DNA of 64,000 nt from Agarophyton chilense (GCA_030374765.1 JARGXX010000095.1:1922001-1986000), one strand, 5' to 3'; counted from the first letter of the stretch, positions 21,647-33,600 are shown. Made by a program: numbers and translations. The notes: a model not told the origin generated them from the sequence alone.

Positions 21647-23201
21647 GTTCGCTGGTCAACGCACGAAACAACCGGGACACGTAGGTAGCACGAAGAAAAG
21701 AACGCCCTGAAGTAGAGGGGATGCGGACTGGCGGTTGAAGAACTGTGCGACGTTCAGCGCGTGCGAGGGCAGAACGACGAAAGAGAGTGAAGTGGGAAAA
21801 AAAAAGGAGAGGTGGCTGAGCATCGACGAGAGGTTTAATAGTAAATCCACGTCAGAAATGTCACCAACTAGCAACCTTGATGTAGTGCTGCATGCGCACT
21901 GCTGCCCATAAGTAAACTTTCCAAGGGCACAAACGGAATGTTTTTTGATAGGTGATGGATAGACGCATACTACAGCGAAGACAAGGCGCCTTTTTGGGAA
22001 TACAGAGGAATCCAAAAATGCGGCGTTTCTACAGTCAAATGCAGTTTCGTGTGTAGAAAATGGTTTCGTTCACGGCGCCACTTCTGGCTGGTTGTTGCGC
22101 ATCCACAATTACAAATTAAATCATATTTACACACATCATTTAAAAAAACCCTCTGTTTTGATTGTTGTACTTGCCCACATGCAGAAAGGCGCCCAAGGGC
22201 GAGTGTGGTCGCGGTCATCATGGTCGCCTCTGGGTTTGGGCCGGTGCATTACTCAGAGCGAGCACTGAAGGTCGGCGGCGTTCGGCGCGTTCTCGGAAAA
22301 TGTAAACCGCAAGTAGCTTCGAAAGGCAACCATGACTGTCGAGAAACTGTTCAGAAATGTCCGGGTTGGCCGAAAGAAGTCTACTGTGTGATGTGGTTGC
22401 ACCCACAGCTCGAGCACAGAGGCTTAATACACCAGCTAACGTTTATTGAATACAAACCTCTTGTAGCATCATCATGATGGCAATGATTATCATACCCCTT
22501 CTTTCACGAGACTTCCCTGACAGAGCTAATCAACATCTCATGCTAGTAGCTAGCGACACTAGCTAGCTCTAGAGTTTAGTGCCCCAAACAGCAAATACGA
22601 CACATACTGTACTCAACGTATGTATGAAAGTCTGCAAGCTCTGACCTGTTTGCAACTTGTCCTATCAACCGTTCAGTATCTCTCCATTTGTTGCCCAGCA
22701 GCTACATCTTGTTCAGCTGGAGCACGGTTTAACCTAAACCGCAAATAAATCGCGTCTTGAATAGTTCATGATGAACAGCAACCCTGCAGCATGATGCTCT
22801 GAACGTCTTTTTGAGACAGAATTTTCTCTCTTAGCGTCATTGAGAGCAGAAATATACCCTTCGTAATTTTCACTTCTTCGAAACCGGATCGTGAACTACA
22901 CAACAGCGCAGGCATGTGGAAGTATTTGACATAGAACTCGACAGAAACATTTTACTACGTCTTGACCGACTGGTATCTGATAGTGCGCTGGCTTTCTGAA
23001 CAAGAGAGCATTTCTTTCCTCAAAACCTTCTCCGGTGCGTCATACCGTAGATGAATGAGGTATTCACTGCAGGGAAATACCTGCTGTCAATCTTTCTCCG
23101 CAGCACTGACCTGATGTCCGCATCAGTCAGCAGGACAGAAACACAACTGGATTATTGATGGTTGCAAAAAGGACAATTAAAAAAACTGAATCGCACAAGC
23201 G
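21647..23201. other. Intergenic, includes left breakpoint of 6-kb duplication
   Basis: Promoter side of the small membrane protein gene (minus), then unit A of the duplication from about 21957. A 142-codon plus-strand frame (22049-22477, alternative start) has no recognisable domain. A cluster of ctagctag-type self-complementary motifs lies near 22540-22570. No supported gene. Confidence 0.5.
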
Positions 23202-23289
23202 CACCCCGGGCGGGGCTCGAACCCGCGGCCGTTAGGTTAAAAGCCTAACGCTCTGAATCGCTGTGGAGAACCAATTGAGCTACCGGGGC
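23202..23289 (-). tRNA. trnK-UUU: tRNA-Lys(UUU) with an intron in the D-loop, copy A
   Basis: Read on the minus strand the 88-nt gene has acceptor GCCCCGG/CCGGGGT (one G-U), D stem GCTC/GAGC, and anticodon arm TTAGG-CTTTTAA-CCTAA with anticodon UUU at 23241-23239. The variable loop has 5 nt, the T arm is GCGGG-TTCGAGC-CCCGC, and the discriminator is G73, typical of eukaryotic tRNA-Lys. CCA is not encoded. The D-loop is 23 nt (23276-23254) instead of about 8. Removing 14-15 nt (about 23269-23255, TCTCCACAGCGATTC) leaves AATTGGTA, a normal D-loop. There is no intron at the canonical 37/38 position. The A box (TAGCTCAATTGG) lies just 5' of the insertion and the B box (GGTTCGAGCC) is intact, so Pol III promotion should survive. 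Confidence 0.9.
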
Positions 23290-24658
23290 TTGCACGACTG
23301 ACATTATCGAACTCAAAATCTATATTTAAACCAAAACATCACGCTTACCCGCGTAAGCGATGTGTAAAATAACATTCTTCAGATGATAGTTTACCATAGC
23401 ATTGTAGTTATCTTCATTACTCTTGAAATGGAAGGTGAATCAACTAATGAAACTGTTTGCAGCTGTCCCACAGAAAAGCAGTGAATTTGTGCAAGATTTG
23501 ATACATAAACCATCAAGTTCTTGGCCTTTACAATGAGAGAAATCTTTCTTTAAAAAGCTTTATTTTAGCACAGGAATAAAAAGCTATTATTCACAATGAA
23601 GAAGAAGCAAGGTGAATTACATCGGAGGATTCCTGTGCTTTTAAGAAAACACAGTGGCTTTTGAAGACATTATTATTCATCATCAGTTGGTTCATTCATC
23701 CTTCGAGGCTGTAACCCAGTGGGAAATCATGCCGTCAGTCGAAGAGCTTCCGCTGAAGATCTTCTGGACTCTCGGCGTGAGCGCCGCTGTCGTTGATACC
23801 AAGCCAAGTGTACTTGAGATACGTGGCAATGTGGCAAGACCAAAAAAAGTCAACATATTCTTTGTCGTTCCTCATTGTAAAGATGCAAGAAAAAGCTGTG
23901 TTTATTGCGTAGGGTAGCGCTCTATCTGTTGTTGTCGGAAGATAACGACAGCCCTGGCAAGGCCGTCAGTGTCGTAGACAGCACGCATGCCTCAGCGTCA
24001 GTGGGAACGGCACACAGGCGCCGAAACGGCCTCACAGGAGGCGTTCAGGGCAGAACGAGTGCACAGCGGCAATGAATAGCTTCTGCTTCGAGTGCAATAC
24101 ATTCCTCGACAAAAAAAGACAGCCGAAAGGGCGCGAGCCCGCTTCCGCTAATCACCTTTTATCACCCTTTCTCCTTACCGAACCACACTCATGTATACTC
24201 ACCCGATACGACTTTCGGCAGATTTTTCTCACCGATAACCTGCATCACTTCTTCTTTAGCAGGTGCAAGAGCGTGGGATGGTGTGGGCCCTTCTTGCAAA
24301 CCGTTTGGCTTCCTAAATCGCTGCAACACACAATGACGAGGTATTTATTGTAAGTATCTTATCAATGTCCTTCAGAAGATCAACAAATTTTTGCTATACC
24401 GTGGCCTAAGTACTTTAACAAACGTCCTGATGGTGTGTTGGTCTTTATCGACAGAGAACATTTCTTTGAAAAGAGACGTTCTGCAGTATGTTTTAAACTA
24501 CAGGGCACCCATTAAAACACCGAAGAGTGGCCCCCGTTCTGTAGCAACTACATCAGTATGCCCATGAACAGTGAGAGATGTTCACAGGTTTCCAGACGCA
24601 AAACTCAATCTCGACCTAACTCAAGTGATAAGGAATTCAAAAATGTCCCTTCACATCT
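23290..24658. other. Intergenic between tRNA-Lys and UTP21, unit A
   Basis: No supported gene. An 87-codon plus-strand frame (23654-23917, GTG start) is kept open in both units with a few substitutions, but I see no family. The 3' end of UTP21 lies to the right. Confidence 0.5.
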
Positions 24659-27600
24659 TCAGAGCTGTCCGGAAAAGTGAGCCGATAGAGAAAGCACAGA
24701 GTCAAACAGACACCGCAATCTATCCCAAGCCTCTCTTTGCTCATCAAGTAACTTTTGTAGCAGCCCGCTCCCTTCTTCGTCTTTTGCAAGCTCGCCTCCA
24801 TGAACACGTAAGAATACACCGAGATGTGCTTGCGTGAGTTCGAATCCTTGAGAGCTACCAAGCCGCTCGACGAAAAACAGCGCTGCGTTTCGCAGAGTTC
24901 GTCGCCCACCCATTGTACGAATTTCCATGTCAACACCTGATGCATCTAAAGAGTTCATAAAACGGGTGGCATCATGAAACCGCGTTTCCAGCAACAAATT
25001 GCCTAGGGTGCTGTTCATCCAGCCTTCTTCGTTTCCATTCATGAGCACTTTTCTAATCTTGCCTTGTTGCGAGTCACTTTTACCGTCTCCCGTGAAATTT
25101 GCTTTGTTTTCGGCGTTTAGATCAAACTCTAGCTGAAGTGACTTCTTGGTTGGAATAAAGAAAGGCGCAGACTCACCCTTCTTCGGGGGTTCTATCGGCT
25201 TGTTTCTTTCTTTGATTGCTTGCAGGTTGCTTAACACAGTCCACTTCGAGGTTGGCTCTGTGCTCAGAGTAATGATTTCTTCGGATAAGGGAACACCTTT
25301 CCCTTCATCTGTGGGTATGTCTCTCATACCTTCCTCATAGTTTTGCATTTCGGAATCTGTATCACTTTCCTCGTCTGCTTCCGTGTCTTGATCCTCTACA
25401 TTCAGAGGAGCACGCATTGCTTGTTCTTCACTTTCCTTTCTGATTCTTCTTCTTACTGGTTCAAATCTTGACATATCTACCCACAGTTTAATACCAACGT
25501 TATTCACGTGTGTTGTGGCAATATATTCTCCGTTAGGAGCCACCGCTACGCTGGTCGGGGCATCATCACAAAAAAGAGTGTCGAAAAGACGTCCACTCGG
25601 CAAGTCCCACGTTTTCACAGTGCTGTCCATGGACGCTGATAGTATTCTCCTGCCGTTCACGTTGAAACACAAATCTACGAGAGGGCCATGATGTCCAGTA
25701 AAACAACGAGCAAGCTTGTGCGTCACAGCGTCGTATATGTATATGATGAAGTCTGTGCACGCAACAGCTAATAAATCAGAAGACGCACTCCACGAGATTA
25801 AAGATATATCAGACCTGGTTGAGATACATCCTTCGCTTCTTTTTCTAGTGTACATGGCCCAAAACTTGATTGTTCGGTCTTCCCCTCCGGCGGATACTAG
25901 CGTATCACCACAGGCATCAACAGCTACACCAACAACGCGACAAGAATGGGCTCGCCCCCAATGCTGACTTTCCTTTTCCGTCTTACTCTTTGCATCCGCT
26001 GTGGCGTCAAAGAGCGCAGTGTCCTGAAAAACACCTTGATGATATCCACTCTGGAGGTTATATGTGTGAACACGTCCATCTTCGCCGCCCACAAAAGCAA
26101 AATTTCCGCAAGGTGACAGAACAGTGCATGTCGATTTCCTGTTCTCCCACTCTTCTCGTGCTGACCTACTGGTTTGATTCCCCTTCGCTTCCTTCTCTTT
26201 CCTCTTGAAAGCAAGTTCATATTTTTTTGGCTTACGAGGCTTCAACACATGATTATGGGACGCTCCAGTTTGAAGACGCCATGTGTATGCACTTTGAAGT
26301 CCTTCATGTATGGTTACAATATTGGCAAACTCATGATCCCTCTCTCTGATGTTTTCTGTTGCAAATGTCATGATTCTGGGTAGTCGAGAAACAAAATTAT
26401 TGACATGGTCACCAACTTCAATCTTGTTCTCTTTTCTTCTTCTTTTCTTCGTTTTAACCCCTTGCTTGTCGATTTTCTTTTGAGAGAAGGATCGATTTTT
26501 CCCTTGGTGAACGGCGGAAACTAATCGCAGCTCACGATCCAGGCCCGCCGATACCATCATGAAACCGCCGTACCCGCAGAACCTAACCATGGTCGGCGGC
26601 AGATAGTGACCTTCTCGTGACCGCAGTATTCTTGCCTGGCCGTTCTCTTCATCAAATAGATGTATCTTTACGGAGTTGTCCGTTTTCCCAGCCGTGATCA
26701 ATAATGGTTCACCGGGAAGGAAATGAGCAAGGGCGCATCCGCCATCGGGGTGAACCAAGCGCGCTTCAGATCGTATGCGTTTCTGGTTTAAATCCCAAAT
26801 GAACATGTTTCCATCTGCATCACCTGTCATCATGCTTTCGTCAACGTCAGTCCGGAAGGAAATAACATTTACGGCATTAGCTGAAATGAAAGCTATTTCA
26901 CCTTGTTCGGGATTTATGGGATCCGACGTATGCCGAAATGTGACAACTGTCTCATCCATTCGGAAGTTGTGGAGTACAATTCTTCCATCAGCTGTTCCAA
27001 CTGCAACTACGTCGACGACGGGAGAAGGTTCCATAACAGTTATCGCAGATTCAAACCCAGGAAACATATGAACGACGTTCATTGCTCTAAAATTGACAAG
27101 CAAGCATCGGCCATCTTTCGCGCCAAGGAGGATCTTGTTGATATATGTTTGCGGGTGACAAACAGATGTAACCGCAAAGTCAGGGGGTATGTGAAATTCG
27201 GAAAGCATGATACCGTCAATAGAAGGCCTATCTTTTGTATTTTCCGGAAGAGCCCATACTACAACTTTACCCTCTTCTGATATTGAAATCAAAACATTCC
27301 CTACAATAACAAAGGCAACGATTGGGGCCTGATGAAAGCGCCACACACAAAAAGGTCGAAGATGATGAAATACTCCAATATTGCTTCCTAAAGCCACAAA
27401 AGTTAGTTCCTGGTAAGCTGCTATCCGGTCGATGCCAAACTCTTCGCTACGCTTTTCACTACCCTCATACCACGAACTTGGTATTGGTTTTGAAATTCCT
27501 TTGATATGCAGATTGGTATCGTATAGATGTAGTGTTCGGGCACCCTCTACGGGAGTGGTAATGAAGGAAGATAGGCCCAGACGGTGAGCAACTGGGACAC

Positions 27601-27670
27601 AGCCGCGCGAAGCTCCATCGCAAACCAAACCAAGAGTTTGAAAAGGAGAGTATACTTCACTGGAACGCAT
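24659..27670 (-). CDS. UTP21: U3 snoRNP / SSU processome protein UTP21 (WDR36), copy A
   Basis: 1003 residues from an ATG, single exon. WD40 repeats run through about residues 1-640 as two propellers: GHHGPLVDLCFNVNGRRILSASMDSTVKTWD is a textbook repeat, and GEDRTIKFWAMYTRKR another. An acidic linker follows (about 720-760, DQDTEADEESDTDSE). The C-terminal Utp21 domain (about 780-1003) includes FFIPTKKSLQLEFDL and LGNLLLETRF. UTP21 sits in the UTP-B complex with UTP12, acts in the nucleolus and is needed for 18S pre-rRNA processing. The basic insert between propellers (QGVKTKKRRRKENK) resembles a nucleolar signal. Its length is slightly above the yeast/human proteins. It differs from copy B by two residues that I could see (Val/Ala near residue 25 and Val/Ile near 100). 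Confidence 0.95.
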   Translation of the reverse strand: MRSSEVYSPFQTLGLVCDGASRGCVPVAHRLGLSSFITTPVEGARTLHLYDTNLHIKGISKPIPSSWYEGSEKRSEEFGIDRIAAYQELTFVALGSNIGVFHHLRPFCVWRFHQAPIVAFVIVGNVLISISEEGKVVVWALPENTKDRPSIDGIMLSEFHIPPDFAVTSVCHPQTYINKILLGAKDGRCLLVNFRAMNVVHMFPGFESAITVMEPSPVVDVVAVGTADGRIVLHNFRMDETVVTFRHTSDPINPEQGEIAFISANAVNVISFRTDVDESMMTGDADGNMFIWDLNQKRIRSEARLVHPDGGCALAHFLPGEPLLITAGKTDNSVKIHLFDEENGQARILRSREGHYLPPTMVRFCGYGGFMMVSAGLDRELRLVSAVHQGKNRSFSQKKIDKQGVKTKKRRRKENKIEVGDHVNNFVSRLPRIMTFATENIRERDHEFANIVTIHEGLQSAYTWRLQTGASHNHVLKPRKPKKYELAFKRKEKEAKGNQTSRSAREEWENRKSTCTVLSPCGNFAFVGGEDGRVHTYNLQSGYHQGVFQDTALFDATADAKSKTEKESQHWGRAHSCRVVGVAVDACGDTLVSAGGEDRTIKFWAMYTRKRSEGCISTRSDISLISWSASSDLLAVACTDFIIYIYDAVTHKLARCFTGHHGPLVDLCFNVNGRRILSASMDSTVKTWDLPSGRLFDTLFCDDAPTSVAVAPNGEYIATTHVNNVGIKLWVDMSRFEPVRRRIRKESEEQAMRAPLNVEDQDTEADEESDTDSEMQNYEEGMRDIPTDEGKGVPLSEEIITLSTEPTSKWTVLSNLQAIKERNKPIEPPKKGESAPFFIPTKKSLQLEFDLNAENKANFTGDGKSDSQQGKIRKVLMNGNEEGWMNSTLGNLLLETRFHDATRFMNSLDASGVDMEIRTMGGRRTLRNAALFFVERLGSSQGFELTQAHLGVFLRVHGGELAKDEEGSGLLQKLLDEQREAWDRLRCLFDSVLSLSAHFSGQL

Positions 27671-27823
27671 TTTCAGAGCCTGTCGCGATGGTTCTCTGTG
27701 CTTAAAGTACTTATTGAAAACGTAACGTGGCTGAGAGAGATTAATTGTTCTGTTCCGGTTGGGATACTCTGGTCAGCTAAAGCAAGAGTTCCGAAATATG
27801 TAGACCAGTTGGACGGTATTTAG

Positions 27824-28441
27824 ATGTGGAACTCTGCTGCAAATATGAGCTTGCACGGAGTAATGAGAGGTTTGTCCAGGGTGGACAAATCGCTCTCCTT
27901 GCAGGACGTCAACGAACCATGGATAGACGCATACTACAGCGAAGACAAGGCGCCTTTTTGGGAATACAGAGGAATCCAAAAATGCGGCGTTTCTACAGTC
28001 AAATGCAGTTTCGTGTGTAGAAAATGGTTTCGTTCACGGCGCCACTTCTGGCTGGTTGTTGCGCATCCACAATTACAAATTAAATCATATTTACACACAT
28101 CATTTAAAAAAACCCTCTGTTTTGATTGTTGTACTTGCCCACATGCAGAAAGGCGCCCAAGGGCGAGTGTGGTCGCGGTCATCATGGTCGCCTCTGGGTT
28201 TGGGCCGGTGCATTACTCAGAGCGAGCACTGAAGGTCGGCGGCGTTCGGCGCGTTCTCGGAAAATGTAAACCGCAAGTAGCTTCGAAAGGCAACCATGAC
28301 TGTCGAGAAACTGTTCAGAAATGTCCGGGTTGGCCGAAAGAAGTCTACTGTGTGATGTGGTTGCACCCACAGCTCGAGCACAGAGGCTTAATACACCAGC
28401 TAACGTTTATTGAATACAAACCTCTTGTAGCATCATCATGA
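27824..28441 (+). other. Chimeric ORF created across the duplication junction
   Basis: A 205-codon plus-strand frame opens at ATG 27824 in the sequence upstream of UTP21 copy A, crosses the junction at 27919-27921 and continues into unit B sequence. In the unduplicated right flank the same start runs into a TGA at 33938-33940 after NEP. No recognisable domain. It shows how the duplication fuses previously separate sequence; a product is doubtful. Confidence 0.3.
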
Positions 28442-29205
28442 TGGCAATGATTATCATACCCCTTCTTTCACGAGACTTCCCTGACAGAGCTAATCAACAT
28501 CTCATGCTAGTAGCTAGCGACACTAGCTAGCTCTAGAGTTTAGTGCCCCAAACAGCAAATACGACACATACTGTACTCAACGTATGTATGAAAGTCTGCA
28601 AGCTCTGACCTGTTTGCAACTTGTCCTATCAACCGTTCAGTATCTCTCCATTTGTTGCCCAGCAGCTACATCTTGTTCAGCTGGAGCACGGTTTAACCTA
28701 AACCGCAAATAAATCGCGTCTTGAATAGTTCATGATGAACAGCAACCCTGCAGCATGATGCTCTGAACGTCTTTTTGAGACAGAATTTTCTCTCTTAGCG
28801 TCATTGAGAGCAGAAATATACCCTTCGTAATTTTCACTTCTTCGAAACCGGATCGTGAACTACACAACAGCGCAGGCATGTGGAAGTATTTGACATAGAA
28901 CTCGACAGAAACATTTTACTACGTCTTGACCGACTGGTATCTGATAGTGCGCTGGCTTTCTGAACAAGAGAGCATTTCTTTCCTCAAAACCTTCTCCGGT
29001 GCGTCATACCGTAGATGAATGAGGTATTCACTGCAGGGAAATACCTGCTGTCTATCTTTCTCCGCAGCACTGACCTGATGTCCGCATCAGTCAGCAGGAC
29101 AGAAACACAACTGGATTTTTGATGGTTGCAAAAAGGACAAATAAAAAAACTGGATTTTTGATGGTTGCAAAAAGGACCAATAAAAAAAACTGTATCGCAC
29201 AAGCG
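28442..29205. other. Intergenic left part of unit B
   Basis: Noncoding sequence matching 22478-23201. No supported gene. It contains the ~40-bp duplication listed separately. Confidence 0.5.
29111..29189. repeat. Two ~40-bp tandem repeats present only in unit B
   Basis: Units 29111-29149 and 29150-29189 both start ctggatttttgatggttgc and end in a run of A. Unit A has only one copy, so this arose after the 6-kb duplication or was lost from A. It lies just 3' of the tRNA-Lys gene, where Pol III would terminate. On the tRNA strand the A-runs read as T-runs. Confidence 0.85.
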
Positions 29206-29293
29206 CACCCCGGGCGGGGCTCGAACCCGCGGCCATTAGGTTAAAAGCCTAACGCTCTGAATCGCTGTGGAGAACCAACTGAGCTACCGGGGC
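29206..29293 (-). tRNA. trnK-UUU: tRNA-Lys(UUU) with D-loop intron, copy B
   Basis: Same 88-nt gene as at 23202-23289, with two substitutions. One D-loop base changes (AATTGG to AGTTGG) and one variable-loop base changes (C to T before GGCC). Both are compatible with folding. The 14-15 nt D-loop insertion is identical in both copies, as are the stems and the UUU anticodon. This is consistent with both copies being functional and the insertion being a removed intron. Confidence 0.88.
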
Positions 29294-30677
29294 TTGCACG
29301 ACTGACATTATCGAACTCAAAATCTATATTTAAACCAAAACATCACGCTTACCCGCGTAAGCGATGTGTAAAATGACATTCTTCAGATGATAGTTTACCA
29401 TAGCATTGTAGTTATCTTCATTACTCTTGAAATGGAAGGTAAATCAACTAATGAAACTGTTTGCAGCTGTCCCACAGAAAAGCAGTGAATTTGTGCAAGA
29501 TTTGATACATAAACCATCAAGTTCTTGGCCTTTACAATGAGAGAAATCTTTCTTTAAAAAGCTTTATTTTAGCACAGGAATAAAAAGCTACTATTCACAA
29601 TGAAGAAGAAGCAAGGTGAATTACATCGGAGGATTCCTGTGCTTTTAAGAAAACACAGTGGCTTTTGAAGACATTATTATTCATCATCAGTTGGTTCATT
29701 CATCCTTTGAGGCTGTAACCCAGTGGGAAATCATGCCGTCAGTCGAAGAGCTTCCGCTGAAGATCTTCGGGACTCTCGGCGTGAGCGTCGCTGCCGTTGA
29801 TACCAAGCCAAGTGTACTTGAGATACGTGGCAATGTGGCAAGACCAAAAATAGTCAACATATTCTTTGTCGTTCCTCATTGTAAAGATGCAAGAAAAAGC
29901 TGTGTTTATTGCGTAGGGTAGCGCTCTATCTGTTGTTGTCGGAAGATAACGACAGCCCTGGCAAGGCCGTCAGTGTCGTAGACAGCACGCATGCCTCAGC
30001 GCCAGTGGGAACGGCACACAGGCGCCGAAACGGCCTCACAGGAGGCGTTCAGGGCAGAACGAGAGCACAGCGGCAATGAATAGCTTCTGAATTCTGTCTG
30101 TCAGCTTCGAGTGCAATCCATTCCTCGACAAAAAAAGACAGCCGAAAGGGCGCGAGCCCGCTTCCGCTAATCACCTTTTATCACCCTTTCTCCTTACCGA
30201 ACCACACTCATGTATACTCACCCGATACGACTTTCGGCAGATTTTTCTCACCGATAACCTGCATCACTTCTTCTTTAGCAGGTGCAAGAGCGTGGGATGG
30301 TGTGGGCCCTTCTTGCAAACCGTTTGGCTTCCTAAATCGCTGCAACACACAATGACGAGGTATTTATTGTAAGTATCTCATCAATGTCCTTCAGAAGATC
30401 AACAAATTTTTGCTATACCGTGGCCTAAGTACTTTAACAAACGTCCTGATGGTGTGTTGGTCTTTATCGACAGAGAACATTTCTTTGAAAAGAGACGTTC
30501 TGCAGTATGTTTTAAACTACAGGGCACCCATTAAAACACCGAAGAGTGGCCCCCGTTCTGTAGCAACTACATCAGTATGCCCATGAACAGTGAGAGATGT
30601 TCACAGGTTTCCAGACGCAAAACTCAATCTCGACCTAACTCAAGTGATAAGGAATTCAAAAATGTCCCTTCACATCT
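29294..30677. other. Intergenic between tRNA-Lys and UTP21, unit B
   Basis: Matches 23290-24658 with scattered substitutions and the 15-bp insertion near 30090. The 87-codon frame at 29658-29921 is still open with substitutions at several codons. No supported gene. Confidence 0.5.
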
Positions 30678-33600
30678 TCAGAGCTGTCCGGAAAAGTGAG
30701 CCGATAGAGAAAGCACAGAGTCAAACAGACACCGCAATCTATCCCAAGCCTCTCTTTGCTCATCAAGTAACTTTTGTAGCAGCCCGCTCCCTTCTTCGTC
30801 TTTTGCAAGCTCGCCTCCATGAACACGTAAGAATACACCGAGATGTGCTTGCGTGAGTTCGAATCCTTGAGAGCTACCAAGCCGCTCGACGAAAAACAGC
30901 GCTGCGTTTCGCAGAGTTCGTCGCCCACCCATTGTACGAATTTCCATGTCAACACCTGATGCATCTAAAGAGTTCATAAAACGGGTGGCATCATGAAACC
31001 GCGTTTCCAGCAACAAATTGCCTAGGGTGCTGTTCATCCAGCCTTCTTCGTTTCCATTCATGAGCACTTTTCTAATCTTGCCTTGTTGCGAGTCACTTTT
31101 ACCGTCTCCCGTGAAATTTGCTTTGTTTTCGGCGTTTAGATCAAACTCTAGCTGAAGTGACTTCTTGGTTGGAATAAAGAAAGGCGCAGACTCACCCTTC
31201 TTCGGGGGTTCTATCGGCTTGTTTCTTTCTTTGATTGCTTGCAGGTTGCTTAACACAGTCCACTTCGAGGTTGGCTCTGTGCTCAGAGTAATGATTTCTT
31301 CGGATAAGGGAACACCTTTCCCTTCATCTGTGGGTATGTCTCTCATACCTTCCTCATAGTTTTGCATTTCGGAATCTGTATCACTTTCCTCGTCTGCTTC
31401 CGTGTCTTGATCCTCTACATTCAGAGGAGCACGCATTGCTTGTTCTTCACTTTCCTTTCTGATTCTTCTTCTTACTGGTTCAAATCTTGACATATCTACC
31501 CACAGTTTAATACCAACGTTATTCACGTGTGTTGTGGCAATATATTCTCCGTTAGGAGCCACCGCTACGCTGGTCGGGGCATCATCACAAAAAAGAGTGT
31601 CGAAAAGACGTCCACTCGGCAAGTCCCACGTTTTCACAGTGCTGTCCATGGACGCTGATAGTATTCTCCTGCCGTTCACGTTGAAACACAAATCTACGAG
31701 AGGGCCATGATGTCCAGTAAAACAACGAGCAAGCTTGTGCGTCACAGCGTCGTATATGTATATGATGAAGTCTGTGCACGCAACAGCTAATAAATCAGAA
31801 GACGCACTCCACGAGATTAAAGATATATCAGACCTGGTTGAGATACATCCTTCGCTTCTTTTTCTAGTGTACATGGCCCAAAACTTGATTGTTCGGTCTT
31901 CCCCTCCGGCGGATACTAGCGTATCACCACAGGCATCAACAGCTACACCAACAACGCGACAAGAATGGGCTCGCCCCCAATGCTGACTTTCCTTTTCCGT
32001 CTTACTCTTTGCATCCGCTGTGGCGTCAAAGAGCGCAGTGTCCTGAAAAACACCTTGATGATATCCACTCTGGAGGTTATATGTGTGAACACGTCCATCT
32101 TCGCCGCCCACAAAAGCAAAATTTCCGCAAGGTGACAGAACAGTGCATGTCGATTTCCTGTTCTCCCACTCTTCTCGTGCTGACCTACTGGTTTGATTCC
32201 CCTTCGCTTCCTTCTCTTTCCTCTTGAAAGCAAGTTCATATTTTTTTGGCTTACGAGGCTTCAACACATGATTATGGGACGCTCCAGTTTGAAGACGCCA
32301 TGTGTATGCACTTTGAAGTCCTTCATGTATGGTTACAATATTGGCAAACTCATGATCCCTCTCTCTGATGTTTTCTGTTGCAAATGTCATGATTCTGGGT
32401 AGTCGAGAAACAAAATTATTGACATGGTCACCAACTTCAATCTTGTTCTCTTTTCTTCTTCTTTTCTTCGTTTTAACCCCTTGCTTGTCGATTTTCTTTT
32501 GAGAGAAGGATCGATTTTTCCCTTGGTGAACGGCGGAAACTAATCGCAGCTCACGATCCAGGCCCGCCGATACCATCATGAAACCGCCGTACCCGCAGAA
32601 CCTAACCATGGTCGGCGGCAGATAGTGACCTTCTCGTGACCGCAGTATTCTTGCCTGGCCGTTCTCTTCATCAAATAGATGTATCTTTACGGAGTTGTCC
32701 GTTTTCCCAGCCGTGATCAATAATGGTTCACCGGGAAGGAAATGAGCAAGGGCGCATCCGCCATCGGGGTGAACCAAGCGCGCTTCAGATCGTATGCGTT
32801 TCTGGTTTAAATCCCAAATGAACATGTTTCCATCTGCATCACCTGTCATCATGCTTTCGTCAACGTCAGTCCGGAAGGAAATAACATTTACGGCATTAGC
32901 TGAAATGAAAGCTATTTCACCTTGTTCGGGATTTATGGGATCCGACGTATGCCGAAATGTGACAACTGTCTCATCCATTCGGAAGTTGTGGAGTACAATT
33001 CTTCCATCAGCTGTTCCAACTGCAACTACGTCGACGACGGGAGAAGGTTCCATAACAGTTATCGCAGATTCAAACCCAGGAAACATATGAACGACGTTCA
33101 TTGCTCTAAAATTGACAAGCAAGCATCGGCCATCTTTCGCGCCAAGGAGGATCTTGTTGATATATGTTTGCGGGTGACAAACAGATGTAACCGCAAAGTC
33201 AGGGGGTATGTGAAATTCGGAAAGCATGATACCGTCAATAGAAGGCCTATCTTTTGTATTTTCCGGAAGAGCCCATACTACAACTTTGCCCTCCTCTGAT
33301 ATTGAAATCAAAACATTTCCTACAATAACAAAGGCAACGATTGGGGCCTGATGAAAGCGCCACACACAAAAAGGTCGAAGATGATGAAATATTCCAATAT
33401 TGCTTCCTAAAGCCACAAAAGTTAGTTCCTGGTAAGCTGCTATCCGGTCGATGCCAAACTCTTCGCTACGCTTTTCACTTCCCTCATACCACGAACTTGG
33501 TATTGGTTTTGAAATTCCTTTGATATGCAGATTGGTATCGTATAGATGTAGTGTTCGGGCACCCTCTACGGGAGTGGTAATGAAGGAAGATAGGCCCAGA

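Larger units (their letters stand above)
21957..27920. repeat. 6-kb tandem segmental duplication, unit A
   Basis: This 5964-bp segment is repeated directly as unit B. It contains tRNA-Lys and a full UTP21 gene. The junction between units (27919-27921) has the 3-bp microhomology ATG, shared by the left flank at 21955-21957 and the right flank at 33938-33940. Confidence 0.95.

Noticed and set aside
22049-22477. 142-codon plus-strand ORF left of tRNA-Lys.
   Set aside because: Non-ATG start and no family; its presence in unit B follows from the duplication.
24637-24945. 102-codon ORF and other frames inside UTP21.
   Set aside because: Out-of-frame shadows of the UTP21 coding sequence.
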